A program made the position numbers and the translations under genes. Shown here one piece after another: positions 18,326-29,300 of a DNA stretch of 64,000 nucleotides. How positions within the stretch are numbered: position 1 is the first letter of the stretch; every line of letters begins with the position of its first letter. This DNA is from Fontisphaera persica (GTDB taxonomy: Bacteria > Verrucomicrobiota > Verrucomicrobiia > Limisphaerales > Fontisphaeraceae), in NCBI RefSeq assembly GCF_024832785.1, contig NZ_CP116615.1:2418001-2482000 (forward strand), in the 5' to 3' direction. The notes beneath the pieces were generated by a model. The model did no database searches. It was not told the origin of the DNA and worked only from the letters and a program-made list of their open reading frames with translations.

Positions 18326-18383
18326 AACAAGCATCTCAGGTGGATTCAACCTGCTATTTTGGTCTTCTCCTCTTGCGCCTCAA

Positions 18384-19700
18384 TCATGGGCCGGGCAGGG
18401 TTACGCCCAGGCGGTAATAGCGTTGTCCACTGCCACCGCTCTGCACCGGCACCTCCACCCACCGGTTGCTCCCCGCCGCCGGCACACTCTCCAGCGTCAG
18501 CCAGTTCGTCCCCCCCAAACTCCCCAAATACTCCACCACATACACCCGGTTCGACACCGCCTCAAACCGCAGCGTCAACCCACCACCCCCTCCCCCAACC
18601 ACCCCGCCAGCCCCCAGCCGCATCACACTCTCCCGCACCCCAGGATGCGTCCCCGCCACGTACTCCTCCCAGTTGCTCATCCCATCCCCATCCAAATCCC
18701 CATCCCGATTGTCCACCCCCACCACCAGCCCATGCGCCACCTCCCACTCGTCCGGCAACCCGTCCCCATCCACATCCACCACTCCCCTCCACCGTCACCA
18801 CCGCCACCCCGCTCGTCACCACCCCATACGCATTGCTCACCACCACCCAATAACTCCCCCCATCCCCCAGACCCACACTCGCCACCACCAGCTCCGACCC
18901 CGTCGCCCCCACCACCAACACCCCTCCCGATACCACCGGTAGCTCAACGGCTCACTCCCCAGCCACCACCCCCAACCGCAATTCACCCCCACCCGCACCA
19001 CCACATTGCTCGGCCCCACCACCACCCGCGGCCCCTCCTCCAAACTCACCACCGCCACCCCGCTCGTCACCACCCCCGCCGCATTGCTCACCACCACCAC
19101 ATACGCCCCCACATTGCTCGCCCCCAAACCCAACAACCCCAAAACGCATTCGTCCCCCACCACCGCGTTGGTCCCCTCCCGCCACCACTGGTAGCTCAAC
19201 GGCTCAGTCCCGCTCGCCACCACCCGCAACAACGCCTTGCCCCCACCGGCCCGCTCACATTCGTCGGCCCCACCACCACCCCTGGCCCCACCGCCCCTCC
19301 CGCACCACCAGCCGCATCGGATACTCCTTCACCCGCCCCGCCGGATTGCTCACCACCAAACTCCACTGCCCCCATGCTCCGCCACCACCGGACTCAACAC
19401 CAATCTGTCCCCACCGCCCCAGGCACATTCGTCCCCTCCCGCCGCCACTGGTAACTCACACTCCCCACCGCCGCCACCACCGCCCGGATCACCACATTGC
19501 TCCCCAACACCACCTCCCGATCCCCCACCGGCTCCACCACCGTCACATTGCCAAAACTGCTCGACAACCCACCCCCCGTCGTCGCTATGTTCGTCACCAC
19601 CGCCCGATACAAACCCGCCTCCTGCAACAACATCCGCCCCCACCGCAACACACTCTCCCCACCCACGTGTCGTTCGTCCACACCGGCGTCGCCTGCCGCT
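18384..19700 (-). pseudogene. Frameshifted C-terminal region of the giant CotH/LTD protein gene
   Basis: Coding sense continues downstream of the 2086-codon frame but hops between frames. Pieces read RMLLQEAGLYRAVVTN, then DRLVLSPVVAEHGG, then LSYQWWREGTNAVVGDE, then a final intact stretch with DVDGDGLPDEWEVAHGL and GDGMSNWEEYVAGTHPG, ending at 18384. These are Ig-like repeats followed by the same calcium-binding-like C-terminal signature as the gene at the window start. Several frameshifts are needed to join them. The stretch is extremely rich in G and Val/Gly codons on the coding strand with many homopolymer runs, so sequencing error is as likely as real decay. The true gene probably ends at 18384. 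Confidence 0.7.
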
Positions 19701-22700
19701 GCCACACCAGCCGATACGGCGGCGTCCCCGTCACCACCACCCGCATCACCAACTCCTCCCCCTGCGTCACCAGCTCATGCACCGGCTGCACCGCATACCC
19801 CGCCCGCACATACACCACCAACCGCCCCACCGCACTGGTGTCCATCCCATACGCATTGCTCACCACCAGCCAGTACCGCCCCGCCTGCCCCTCCTGCACA
19901 TTCGCCAAACTCAACACTACATTCGTCCCACTGGCCGTCGCCCATCCCCCACCGGCGCCCCTCAAAATACCACTGGTACCCCACCGGCGCCTCCCCACCA
20001 CCACCGCCCGCAACACCGCCGTGTTCCCATTGGTCGCCACCACCTCCCCCACCGGCCCCACCACCCGCGCCGGCACGTTCACCACCAGGTTCGCCACCGC
20101 GCTCGTCACCACCCCCGCCGCATTCCACACCACCGCCTGCCACTGCCCCTGCTGCCCCTTCTGCACATTCGTCAACACCAGCGTCAAATTCGTGCTCAGA
20201 TAATAATTCGCCCCGTTCAACCGCCACTGCACCCAGTACGGCGGCGTCGGCTCCACCCCCACCCGCAACACCGCATCGCTAAACGCCAACACCGCCTGAC
20301 TCGCCGGCTGCTCCACGATCACCGGCGGCACCTGCACCGAGACCCAGGCGGGGGCCGTTTCAAAAGCCCCGGCCTGGTTCGACACCACCACCGAGTAATA
20401 ACCGCTCTGACTCAATTGCGCATTGGCAATGACCAGCACGGAATTATTCTCCCCGGGCATATTCTGGCCATTAAACCGCCATTGATAAGTCACCGGATAA
20501 TGCGAGCAGACATCCACCGACAGCACCGCGGTGCCATTGGTGGCGATGGCCACCGATGCCGGCCCCGCAACCAAGGATGCCAGCCCCCGAGGCTGCGACA
20601 CCGAAGGCCCGCCGGCCGTGGGCGGTTGCGCCGCCCAATTGAGCGGGTCAGCGCCCAATTCACGCGCCGACAACCGGTGCAAGGACCGCCCACTGCCATC
20701 AGCGCCGCACGGCCACGGCAAATTGTCCCAATAAGTGAAGGCGTCCATGTACACATAATTCCCCTGATAAAATTGTTGCAACCGAATGATATCAGTATCG
20801 TTGTTAAGCTTGCCTTGGTATGGGCCAAAAAGTGCCACCTCTTCAGGCACCTGGTACATGGAACGGAAGGCCGCCGCCATGGCGCTGTCAGCCGGGTCGA
20901 AATTCACCAGCAACACATACCCCCCGGCGGGAATGACGGCATTGGTGGGGAAATCAAAATCCACTCCACCCCGCAAACGCCAGGCATTGGTGCCTGTCGG
21001 GCTGCCCAAGACCATGGCATTCGTCGTGGTATTCCACAACTCAATGAACTCGTCGCGGGTATTATCCACCGGCACATACATCGAGGGATTGAAACCGACA
21101 GGATCAAATTGCAACAAGTCCGGCGGCCGATACATGATTTCATTCACCACCAACGGACTGTACAGCGGCCCGCTGTTGGCTGCGCCCATGGTGTTGGAGG
21201 CTTGCAACACGCACAGCTCCTCGCCCAGTTCGGTCACGTGCCGCCCAAACGTCACTCCCACCGGCGACGCGCCAAAAGTGAAACCGTGGTAATAGCCGGT
21301 CAGTTGGCCGGCGCTGTTGCCGCTGAACAGGTACACATCATCCCCGCCCGCGCCAAAGGCAAACCCCTGTCCATTGGGATTAAACTGCGCCTCGGTGACC
21401 ACCAAATAACCATACGCAGGAATGCTGGCACCCGTCGGGAAACGATATTTGCGCGGCGCATTAAAGTCATCGCTCAGGTACCAATTTGCCACGGACACCG
21501 CCGTCGGATTGGGATTGTACAATTCCACCCAATCGCCACCCGCCGAGCCACTGTTAGCCATCACCTCGTTCACATAGACCGGCAGCAACGACGGCGGAGC
21601 CAAATCATCCTGGCCAGGAGACCCATTTTCACTGGTGCTGGTGCGCCATTGCTGCGGATTTTCCCACGCCCGCCAGTCCGCCAAGTCATTGACCACCACC
21701 AAGGAGGCACCCAAGCCGTCCGCCAAAGGCTGCCAATTGTTGTTGTAAGTAAACTCCAGGATTTTCTCGCCCGTGGCATCCACTAAACGGAGAGTTTCCC
21801 CGTCGTTGTTGAGGTAGCCGCTGTACTCGCCGGCAATCCGCAGACCCGCCCCGTAACGATTGGTGAAGGCCCCGCGATTTTTCACCACCAACACTTTTTC
21901 GCCCGGCCCCAGTGAGGTCACACTGCTGCCAGTAAAATTGAATTCGATGCCCGTGGTGAATCGGATGCCGTTCAAATCCAAAGTGACATTGGTGCTGATA
22001 TTCTTCAGCTCCACAAATTCATATTCCTCCTTGTACGTGGAATCCCCGGCCACCGCGGGCGGGTTGTACATGACTTCCGTGATGCGCAGGAATTGCTGCG
22101 CCAGACTCGGCGAAGGCGGATAGCTGTTGGAGCTGACCAAACGCCCACGATCATCAGACAACAGAATAACATCGCCCCAGGACGAAAGCTGGCCGTCATA
22201 CCCTCCCACCACAAACAAGCCCTGCCCCGCCCGCGGCCCCGTGGCACGGGACTTGAAGCCCACAATGCTACGGGCCACATACACCGCGCCGGTGGCAGGC
22301 ACTACCGTGCCCGGCTTAAAGGTGAACCGCACCCCCCCCTGCAAGCGCCAGCCCGAAATGTCCAGCGCCAGATTGTTGCGATTGGTGATGCAAATATATT
22401 CCTGGTCTTGATTACCCGAGGCCGGATTCACCTCCCAATCCAAAATATCCAACACGGCATTGGTGGGCTGCGGCAACGGGATGCCGGCATTGCTCGTCTT
22501 GGTAATACCAATGGGCAAGGCGGTGTTCGTCACACAATGCTTGCCAAAGAAATGCCGACGGCGGGCGTAAAAGAACTGCTCAATCATTTGCTGCACCCCC
22601 GTGTAAATATCAATGCCGGGCGTGAAATTATTCTGGCCGCCCACCGCCGGCCAGCCCCAGCGGGCGCGGTCGCGTATCGCCTCCTCGGCCATGTAATCGC

Positions 22701-25700
22701 GCAAGGCATAAATGCGCTGTTCCACGGGTGATGCACCCGGCGGCGCGTCCGGCGGCAAAATCCATGTGTCCATCAACGTGCGCAAACGCCGCAAGTACAT
22801 CTGCCGCAGTTGGGGCACCAGGAAGAAGGTGTCATAAACCCGGTTATAAGCGCCGCCGGGGCCGCTGAGCGCCAAAGTCTGCGATGATCCATACAACGGA
22901 TGCGCCTTGTGATTGTCATTGGTGGCCTGCACCCCATTGTACAACGAGGCGTCGCCTTCCGCGTAAATCGCCCCCCACGAAAGATTCATGTCAAAACCAA
23001 TGATGCGCCACAGCCCATCGCCGTCGTTGTCGTGATACAGGGTCATGTTGGCCCAGACGTCGTCGTTTTCATGCACCCACCGCGCCACTGCCAGGTAATT
23101 GAGCACGTTGGGCACGTCGAACAAATCCAGAGCATTGATGCGCCGGGTCTCCGTGGGCACGGACTCCGCAATTTTATTGGCCAGGTCCAAATAATCGGCA
23201 TCAGTGGTGTCCCAGCGGCGGGTCTTCTTGTCGAAGCCCCCCGTGCTGGCCTTGTTTGGCGTGACCTGCCCGGCGGAGTTGTAGAGCGCGCCATTGGGAT
23301 CCCAGCCCAGCCGCTCCAACAACTCTTCCCCATGCAAAATATTATGATTGGCCAACTGGTAAAACGCACCATTCATTTGCAGCCGCACCGGATGGTAAAA
23401 GGTCGCCGGCGAGCCAAACATTTCACACAACCAGAACGACAACCCCTGTCGCATGTAAGTAGGGTCCGGCCAGTCCGCCACAAAAGAGGTCTTGCGCAGC
23501 CTCCCACCCCCGGGCCCGGGGTGCCGGAAAGGCTGTTCGCGATTAAACTCCAGGCGGTGGGATTTTTTGGTGTAAGACCGCGTCGTATTACCCCTTACGC
23601 GCATGAAGATGTTGTCATAGAACTCCCCGTCGTAAAACACCGACGCCCGCCCGCCGGTCTTGTTGGGATCATCCACCCCCACGTTGGCCGTGTAGTTGGA
23701 AACAAAGAGATGAATGATGGGCAGCTTGCTCGTCAAATTGGGATCGGCCACCACCGTGCCAAAATATTCCGCCGAACCCAGCGGGTCCTGGAACAAGGGC
23801 CACCGCGATGAACGCCCTTGCACATCCTGCGCCTGGAAATACCACCGAATCATCTGCCCATTGGTGGCGCCCGGAATGATCGCTGTGTAAATGCCGTCCC
23901 CCGCCACTGCATCCCCCGCCGCCCCATCATCGCGCATGGAAATGACGCTCTGATTGTTGTACATCACCCGGTAATACAGCAGCACGTTGGACACGGCGCT
24001 GAAAGTAGGCGTCACCTTCGCCGTGATGGTCAGGTTCTGGTTGGGATCAGGCTGGGGCCGCGGCGAAAAATCGTTGTTGCTGATGACCGGCCCCAAATCC
24101 CGCGTGCCCACCCCGTTGAAATCGCCGGGCGTGGCCGTGATAAAATAGCGGGGCGTAGCCTCATAATTCCCCGCGGAGGAGTAGGTCAGTTCCGCCTCCA
24201 GCAGGAAATCCCCGCTGGTGGCCGAGTCGTTTAATCCCTGAATGGCCAGCACGTTGGTGCCCGGACGCAGCAGCGAAATATAATCCGCCAAATCAAACGT
24301 TTCCCACACCATGGCCTGTGCCTTGCCGCGATCGGCCAGCGCCGTGGCATTCCACGTCAAGGTCTCCGGATCATTCGCCGAAGCCACCAACTGCCCGTTC
24401 AAAAACGCGGCAAAACCATCCTCGTAACGCATGCGCAGCAGCAACTTGTCCACCGAGGACGGGTCATTCATCGTAAACTTAAACCGCGTGTACAGCGTGG
24501 CATTTTGGTTCAGCATTACGCCGCGCACATCGGCGCGCACCAGGTTGCTGATGCTCAGCGGCGTCAAGGCCCCCTGGTAAATCTGGTTGATTTCCGTGGC
24601 GCTCAATGCCCGCAGCCACACCGCCAGTTCATCAATGTCACCGGCGAAGTAATTGCCGTTGGCATCCAAAATCCCGCCACCCCCAATGTTAAACGGCGAG
24701 GCGCTCGTGCCATAACTGCTCGAACCCGTGCCCGAGGCCACTTGCACCCCGTCCACAAACAACCGGATGCCCGTGGAATCGCCCACCGCCGCCACGTGAT
24801 GCCACTCGTTAATGGGATAAGGATAACTCCAGGAAAAATTCCCGCTGGGGGTGTACAAGTGAATCTGCGGCGTGCCCGGATTAAGCCAGCCAAATTCCAG
24901 ACTGTCATTCTGCCCAAACAACCCATCCCGCGCGCGCGGAGTGGCCGTGGGACGAATCCACGCCATCATGGTGAAAGCCGTCGCATTCACAATCATCGCG
25001 CTGCCCGCGGTGGCATACGAGCTGGAGCCATTGAACGAAGCACAGGTATTGTTGGCATCAAAACCCGGCTGCCCCGGCGGGCGCACCCCGGCCGCCCCCA
25101 GCGTCACCCCATTGTAAGTGGCGTGGTACAGGTTGGTGGCTGCATTGGTCGCCGTGGTACCGCTCAGTTCATTAAACCGATAATACATCCGCGGCCCCGC
25201 ATTCAAGATGACCTGCGCTCCCCCGCTGCCGCCTCCGCTGCCGGTGTCAAAGCCCATCCCATTGCCCGCTGTGGCCCACCCACTGTCATCAAAATCCTCG
25301 CGCAGCCAGTTCGTGCCCAACGCATCATCCACCGGCACCCGGATGCGCGCCATCGCATTGGTGCCCACCAACACATAATTCGTCACCAACATCGGCAAAC
25401 CATAACCGACATTCTGAAATTGCTGGGGATAACTGGGCGTGTACTGGCTGGCAATCGTCCCGTCCGGCCGCACCAGCGCCAGGAACCGCCCTTCAGCCGA
25501 CAGGCGAAAACTCGTGTGCAACGGGCTGCCCGGCTCCCGCCGATTCTTGCCCGACGCCCACACCAGCATAAACCGATTCGGTCCCAGATTGGTCGCCGGG
25601 AAGCGCCAGCGATTCAGATTATTCGCGCTGTCCGTCAACGCCCAATTCAACAAATTGACCGTGTTGGAACTGATGTTGTGAAGCTCAATCCAGTCGGAAC

Positions 25701-25854
25701 TATCTCCATCCTCGTCGGTAATCAGCCCCCCATTGGAGGCCATAAACTCGCTGATTACCACATCCGCCGCGGGCAAAGTTAACGGCACGTTGAGGACAAA
25801 CAGGAGGGTCAGACCGGCAAAAACTGCCGCCAGCCGTTGCGCCAATGTTTTCAT
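19594..25854 (-). CDS. Giant secreted lamin-tail/LamG/CotH-kinase/Ig-like protein, main frame (2086 codons)
   Basis: A signal peptide (FAGLTLLFVLNVPLTLPAA) is followed by a lamin-tail domain (VVISEFMASNGGLITDEDG), a LamG domain (YYRFNELSGTTATN, FTMMAWIRPTATPR) and a canonical CotH kinase domain: IFMRVRGNTTRSYTKKSHR, MNGAFYQLANHNILHGEELL and LWRIIGFDMNLSWG. The RGN..KK and FDxN motifs are those of classic CotH proteins. Further lamin-tail domains (ITEVMYNPPA, VYVNEVMANSG, VVNEIMYRPPD) and Ig-like repeats follow. The frame breaks near 19.67 kb and continues in other frames to 18384. It lies upstream of the AraC-type regulator. Likely a cell-surface or extracellular protein; the substrate is unknown. 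Confidence 0.85.
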   Translation of the reverse strand: MKTLAQRLAAVFAGLTLLFVLNVPLTLPAADVVISEFMASNGGLITDEDGDSSDWIELHNISSNTVNLLNWALTDSANNLNRWRFPATNLGPNRFMLVWASGKNRREPGSPLHTSFRLSAEGRFLALVRPDGTIASQYTPSYPQQFQNVGYGLPMLVTNYVLVGTNAMARIRVPVDDALGTNWLREDFDDSGWATAGNGMGFDTGSGGGSGGAQVILNAGPRMYYRFNELSGTTATNAATNLYHATYNGVTLGAAGVRPPGQPGFDANNTCASFNGSSSYATAGSAMIVNATAFTMMAWIRPTATPRARDGLFGQNDSLEFGWLNPGTPQIHLYTPSGNFSWSYPYPINEWHHVAAVGDSTGIRLFVDGVQVASGTGSSSYGTSASPFNIGGGGILDANGNYFAGDIDELAVWLRALSATEINQIYQGALTPLSISNLVRADVRGVMLNQNATLYTRFKFTMNDPSSVDKLLLRMRYEDGFAAFLNGQLVASANDPETLTWNATALADRGKAQAMVWETFDLADYISLLRPGTNVLAIQGLNDSATSGDFLLEAELTYSSAGNYEATPRYFITATPGDFNGVGTRDLGPVISNNDFSPRPQPDPNQNLTITAKVTPTFSAVSNVLLYYRVMYNNQSVISMRDDGAAGDAVAGDGIYTAIIPGATNGQMIRWYFQAQDVQGRSSRWPLFQDPLGSAEYFGTVVADPNLTSKLPIIHLFVSNYTANVGVDDPNKTGGRASVFYDGEFYDNIFMRVRGNTTRSYTKKSHRLEFNREQPFRHPGPGGGRLRKTSFVADWPDPTYMRQGLSFWLCEMFGSPATFYHPVRLQMNGAFYQLANHNILHGEELLERLGWDPNGALYNSAGQVTPNKASTGGFDKKTRRWDTTDADYLDLANKIAESVPTETRRINALDLFDVPNVLNYLAVARWVHENDDVWANMTLYHDNDGDGLWRIIGFDMNLSWGAIYAEGDASLYNGVQATNDNHKAHPLYGSSQTLALSGPGGAYNRVYDTFFLVPQLRQMYLRRLRTLMDTWILPPDAPPGASPVEQRIYALRDYMAEEAIRDRARWGWPAVGGQNNFTPGIDIYTGVQQMIEQFFYARRRHFFGKHCVTNTALPIGITKTSNAGIPLPQPTNAVLDILDWEVNPASGNQDQEYICITNRNNLALDISGWRLQGGVRFTFKPGTVVPATGAVYVARSIVGFKSRATGPRAGQGLFVVGGYDGQLSSWGDVILLSDDRGRLVSSNSYPPSPSLAQQFLRITEVMYNPPAVAGDSTYKEEYEFVELKNISTNVTLDLNGIRFTTGIEFNFTGSSVTSLGPGEKVLVVKNRGAFTNRYGAGLRIAGEYSGYLNNDGETLRLVDATGEKILEFTYNNNWQPLADGLGASLVVVNDLADWRAWENPQQWRTSTSENGSPGQDDLAPPSLLPVYVNEVMANSGSAGGDWVELYNPNPTAVSVANWYLSDDFNAPRKYRFPTGASIPAYGYLVVTEAQFNPNGQGFAFGAGGDDVYLFSGNSAGQLTGYYHGFTFGASPVGVTFGRHVTELGEELCVLQASNTMGAANSGPLYSPLVVNEIMYRPPDLLQFDPVGFNPSMYVPVDNTRDEFIELWNTTTNAMVLGSPTGTNAWRLRGGVDFDFPTNAVIPAGGYVLLVNFDPADSAMAAAFRSMYQVPEEVALFGPYQGKLNNDTDIIRLQQFYQGNYVYMDAFTYWDNLPWPCGADGSGRSLHRLSARELGADPLNWAAQPPTAGGPSVSQPRGLASLVAGPASVAIATNGTAVLSVDVCSHYPVTYQWRFNGQNMPGENNSVLVIANAQLSQSGYYSVVVSNQAGAFETAPAWVSVQVPPVIVEQPASQAVLAFSDAVLRVGVEPTPPYWVQWRLNGANYYLSTNLTLVLTNVQKGQQGQWQAVVWNAAGVVTSAVANLVVNVPARVVGPVGEVVATNGNTAVLRAVVVGRRRWGTSGILRGAGGGWATASGTNVVLSLANVQEGQAGRYWLVVSNAYGMDTSAVGRLVVYVRAGYAVQPVHELVTQGEELVMRVVVTGTPPYRLVWQRQATPVWTNDTWVGRVCCGGGGCCCRRRVCIGRW

Positions 25855-26232
25855 GCGTCTGATGGATGGTTGTTACACTTAGGTTACAAGCTAAACCAAA
25901 AATTGCAATGCCTGAATGCAAAATCCACCCCCAAAACCTCCATTTGCACCAAGGGCCGCTGACACCGCAGCGGATTCTCAGCGCCCTCACCTCCGTCCGC
26001 GCTCCCGCTTACCTCCTACCACCATGCGCAGATGCCGCGTGATGGCGGTGACATGCCACCTCCACGCAAATCTCCCCTCACGCTTTGCGGTTGCCAAATC
26101 GGCCCAACAATGGTTGACTGGGCCTCATAGCCTGAATTGAAAAAAAACATGGGATGCACCGCGCCAGTAATCAAATGCCGACTCCTGCCGTCGTGCCACG
26201 GTCGCTCTGCAGAGCACTCCGCATGCAACCAT
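25855..26232. other. Intergenic region between the giant secreted-protein gene and the CRISPR locus
   Basis: There is no convincing gene in these 378 bp. The side next to 25854 is AT-rich (for example TTGCAATTTTTGG on the minus strand) and probably holds the promoter of the giant gene, but I could not fix a -10/-35 pair. The right part should contain the cas9 promoter or lie just outside it; nothing specific was recognised. Confidence 0.4.
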
Positions 26233-26344
26233 AAAAAAATCGCCGGCGGGGAACCGGCGATTTTTTATGAGATGCTCTTCAAACCCGGTGTGCGGCTTGG
26301 CCGCAGGGAACCGGTCTGCACGCATCTAACTTTGTCTTGATTCA
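26233..26344 (-). ncRNA. tracrRNA of the type II-C system
   Basis: Read on the minus strand, TGAATCAAGACAAAGT (26344-26329) is complementary to the first 16 bases of the minus-strand repeat (GCTTTGCCTTGATTCA) with one mismatch and one G-U pair, which defines an anti-repeat. Downstream comes a nested fold: an outer 6-bp stem AGATGC/GCATCT (26327-26322 with 26275-26270), an inner CCGGT/ACCGG stem and an apical hairpin TGCGGC-CAA-GCCGCA (26305-26291). A strong intrinsic terminator ends the RNA, giving about 110 nt. It is divergent from cas9 and directly adjacent. The opposite orientation would have no hairpins or terminator before running into cas9. Fold and ends are inferred from sequence only. 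Confidence 0.88.
26234..26266 (-). terminator. tracrRNA intrinsic terminator (potentially bidirectional)
   Basis: A perfect 13-bp stem, AAAAAATCGCCGG paired with CCGGCGATTTTTT, with a 7-base loop. The U-run on the minus strand ends the tracrRNA. Because the stem has A-runs on one side and T-runs on the other, it could also stop plus-strand transcription entering the cas operon from upstream. Confidence 0.88.
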
Positions 26345-26349
26345 TTAAC

Positions 26350-26378
26350 ACTCTACCTCATCCCTTTATGCAAAGCAA
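26350..26378 (-). promoter_or_regulatory. Putative tracrRNA promoter, inside the cas9 5' end
   Basis: On the minus strand, TTGCTT (26378-26373) and TAGAGT (26355-26350) are separated by 17 bp. Counting 7 bases on gives a start near 26343, at the beginning of the anti-repeat. The -35 box lies within cas9 codons 2-4. The boxes match consensus only moderately (3/6 and 4/6), so this is a prediction from position and spacing. Confidence 0.5.
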
Positions 26379-29300
26379 CCACAAAAATACTCCCTCCCAA
26401 CCCGACCTCGAACTGGCCTTTGACGTCGGCCACAGCTCCATCGGCTGGGCCGTCCTCCAGGAGGTCAACTCCCCATCCCCGGCCAACGATGAATTGCCCA
26501 CCCCAGCCCTGCTGGGCTGCGGCGTGGTCATCTTCGGCGCCGACGATTGCCTGGCCAAAAAACGCCGCGATTACCGCCGCCAGCGCCGCCACATCCGCGC
26601 CACCCGGCAACGCATCGCCCGCTTGAAATCCCTGCTCGCGCACCTGGGCGTCCTCAAACCGCACCAACTGGACAAGCCCGGCTGCGCCTGGCCCTGGCTC
26701 CTGGCCGCCCGCGTCCTCCGCGGTGGCCCCCTGCTCTCCTGGCCGGAGTTGTGGGACGTCCTCCGCTGGTATGCCCACAACCGCGGTTACAACGCCAACC
26801 GCCTCTGGAGCCGCCAGGAGCACGGGGAAGAAGAAGATGCGGAAAAAGTGCAAAATGCCCGGCATCTTTTGGAGAAGCATCAGACCCGCACCATGGCCGA
26901 AACTATTTGCGCCATTTGCGGCCTGGACCCCCTCGGCAATAAACGCTCCTGCCATCTTCCTGGCGACCAGCGTCCCAAGGGCCTGAACGCCGCCTTCCCA
27001 CGCGAAATTGTGGAAGCTGAAGTGCTGGACATCCTCGAACGTCACAAAAATCGCCTTCCCCAGCTCAATCAGGCTTTCATACATGCGCTGATGAGCGATT
27101 GGAAAGCCATTGGTTGTCCGTCCATTAAATTGCCGGAGCGCTACCACGGCGGCCTCCTCTTTGGCCAGCTTGTCCCACGCTTCGATAACCGCATCATTTC
27201 CTCCTGCCCCATCACCTTTGAAAAAGTTTTTCAGCAAACCCTCCAGGAAACCCAAGACCCCAAAGAGGCCGAGCACCGCGCCACCAAAGCCGCCAAAGTG
27301 CCCGCCGCCAAATGTCCGGAATTCCTGCGCTTCCGCTGGGCCATGCTCCTGGCCAACGTCAAAATCTCCCAGGCCGGCAACGGCCATGTGCGCCCGCTAT
27401 CCGTAACAGAACGGCAAACCCTGCACCAAAAAATGGAGGCCAAAGGCTTCCTGACCAAGGACGAATTCAAAAAAGCCGTGCGAGAATTGACCCACAACCA
27501 GCCCGACAACCTGGACCAGATGCTCATGCCGCCGGATGCCGACAAAATGCTCGTCCTTGACCCGGTCAAAAAGGCGCTTTCGCAGCCCTTCCTAATCGCA
27601 ATTTGGCCCCATCTGCCCATCCGGCTCCAAAAACGCGCCATCGGCCAGTTACGCCATGGTAAAAGCATTACCTTGGCAGAGCTTTGCAAAAACGCCTCGG
27701 AAGAAGAACGGCGGCGCCTCCAGCAAGCCCTCCAGGATTTTGCCGCCCAGGAAAATACCAAGAAGAAACGTGGCCAGACCCACACCGTGGAGGACTGGCT
27801 CAAACAACGCCTCCATGCCGACCTCCCCAGCGCCCGCGCCCCTTACACCCGCGAAGTCATGCGCCAGGCATGGCAGGACGTCATGGAAAAAGGCATCCAC
27901 CCCAAGGAAAAAGACGGTTGCCTCTACCGCGATGAAGCCATCCGCGAAGCCCAAATCCAACGCAGCATTGACCAACAAACCAACAACCATCTCGTCCGCC
28001 ATCGTCTCAAAATCCTCGAGCGCCTCCACCAGGACATCCTCAAAGCCTATGCCAATGAGGACCCATCGCGCATCAAACGCATCACCATCGAGGTCAACCG
28101 CGAATTGCGCGACTACTCCGGCATGACCCGCAAAGAGCAGGAACAAGACCTGGGCCAGCGCCTTGCCCATTTTAAATCAGCCGTCAAAAAACTGGAGGAA
28201 GACCTCAAAGGGAACAATATCCGCATCACCGCCGGCCTCATCCGCAAGGCGCGCATCGCCATGGATTTGGACTGGACCTGCCCTTACACCGGCAAAGATT
28301 ACGATGCCATTACCCTGGCCAGAAAGGGCGTGGACAAAGACCACGTCATCCCGCGCAGTCAACGCGCCAGCGACAGCCTGGATTCCCTCGTCATCACCTT
28401 CCCGGAAGTCAACCGCATGAAAGGCAAACGCACCGCCCTGGCGTTCATTGAGGAATTCCAAGGCCGCACCGTGGAAGGACGCCCCGACCTCACCATCCGC
28501 ACCGTCAGCCAATACCGCCAATGGGTGGAAAGCCTGGATACCCGCAAAGGACATGCAGAAGATATACGCCGTAAAAAACGCCGCAAAGAACTCCTCCTCC
28601 TCCGCGACTATGTCGAGGAGGAATTCACCCCCCGTGACCTGACCCAAACCTCCCAGTTGGTCCGTCTGGGCGCCGCTTTGTTGCAACGTCCCTATCTTGA
28701 ACTCGAGCAAAAACCCGTCATCACCTCCCTCCCCGGCAGCGTAACTGCCTTCATCCGCCGCGGCTGGCAATTGCTGGGATGCCTCAGCCTGGCCAACCCC
28801 CAGGTCCTCGACGAATCCGGCCACGTCCGCACAAAGGATGAAATCCGCGGCATCACTCACCTGCACCACGCCTTGGATGCCTGCACCCTCGCCCTCGCCA
28901 GCCATTACCTCCCCCGCGATGGCCACTTCTGGCGCCTCCTGCTCAAACGCCGTCTCAATTCCGCCGAGCAACGACAGCTCGCCCACGCCACCCGCGGCCT
29001 ATGCCAATTCAACAACGACGGTGAAGTTGTCCTCCGTGACCTGCCCGCCGCGTTCAAAGAACAATTGCGCCAGCGCCTCGCCGAGCGCCGCGTCGTCCAG
29101 CACATCCCCAAAGACATGTCCGGCCTGCCGGCCGAGGAAACCGTTTATCGCGTCTTCGACCCCCAGGACTCCCACCCCTCCGCCAAGCGCCTGCGCCGCT
29201 GGTTTGAAGCCCAAAAGGTCAAAATCCCCGCACCCCAAGATGACACCGTCCTCATCGTGTGCCGCAAGCGCATCTCTTCGGCAGATGCCCAGTCCGGCAC

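Noticed and set aside
26329-26367. tracrRNA on the plus strand
   Set aside because: The repeat-like segment there is followed directly by cas9 with no hairpins or terminator. The minus strand gives a full structured RNA with a terminator.
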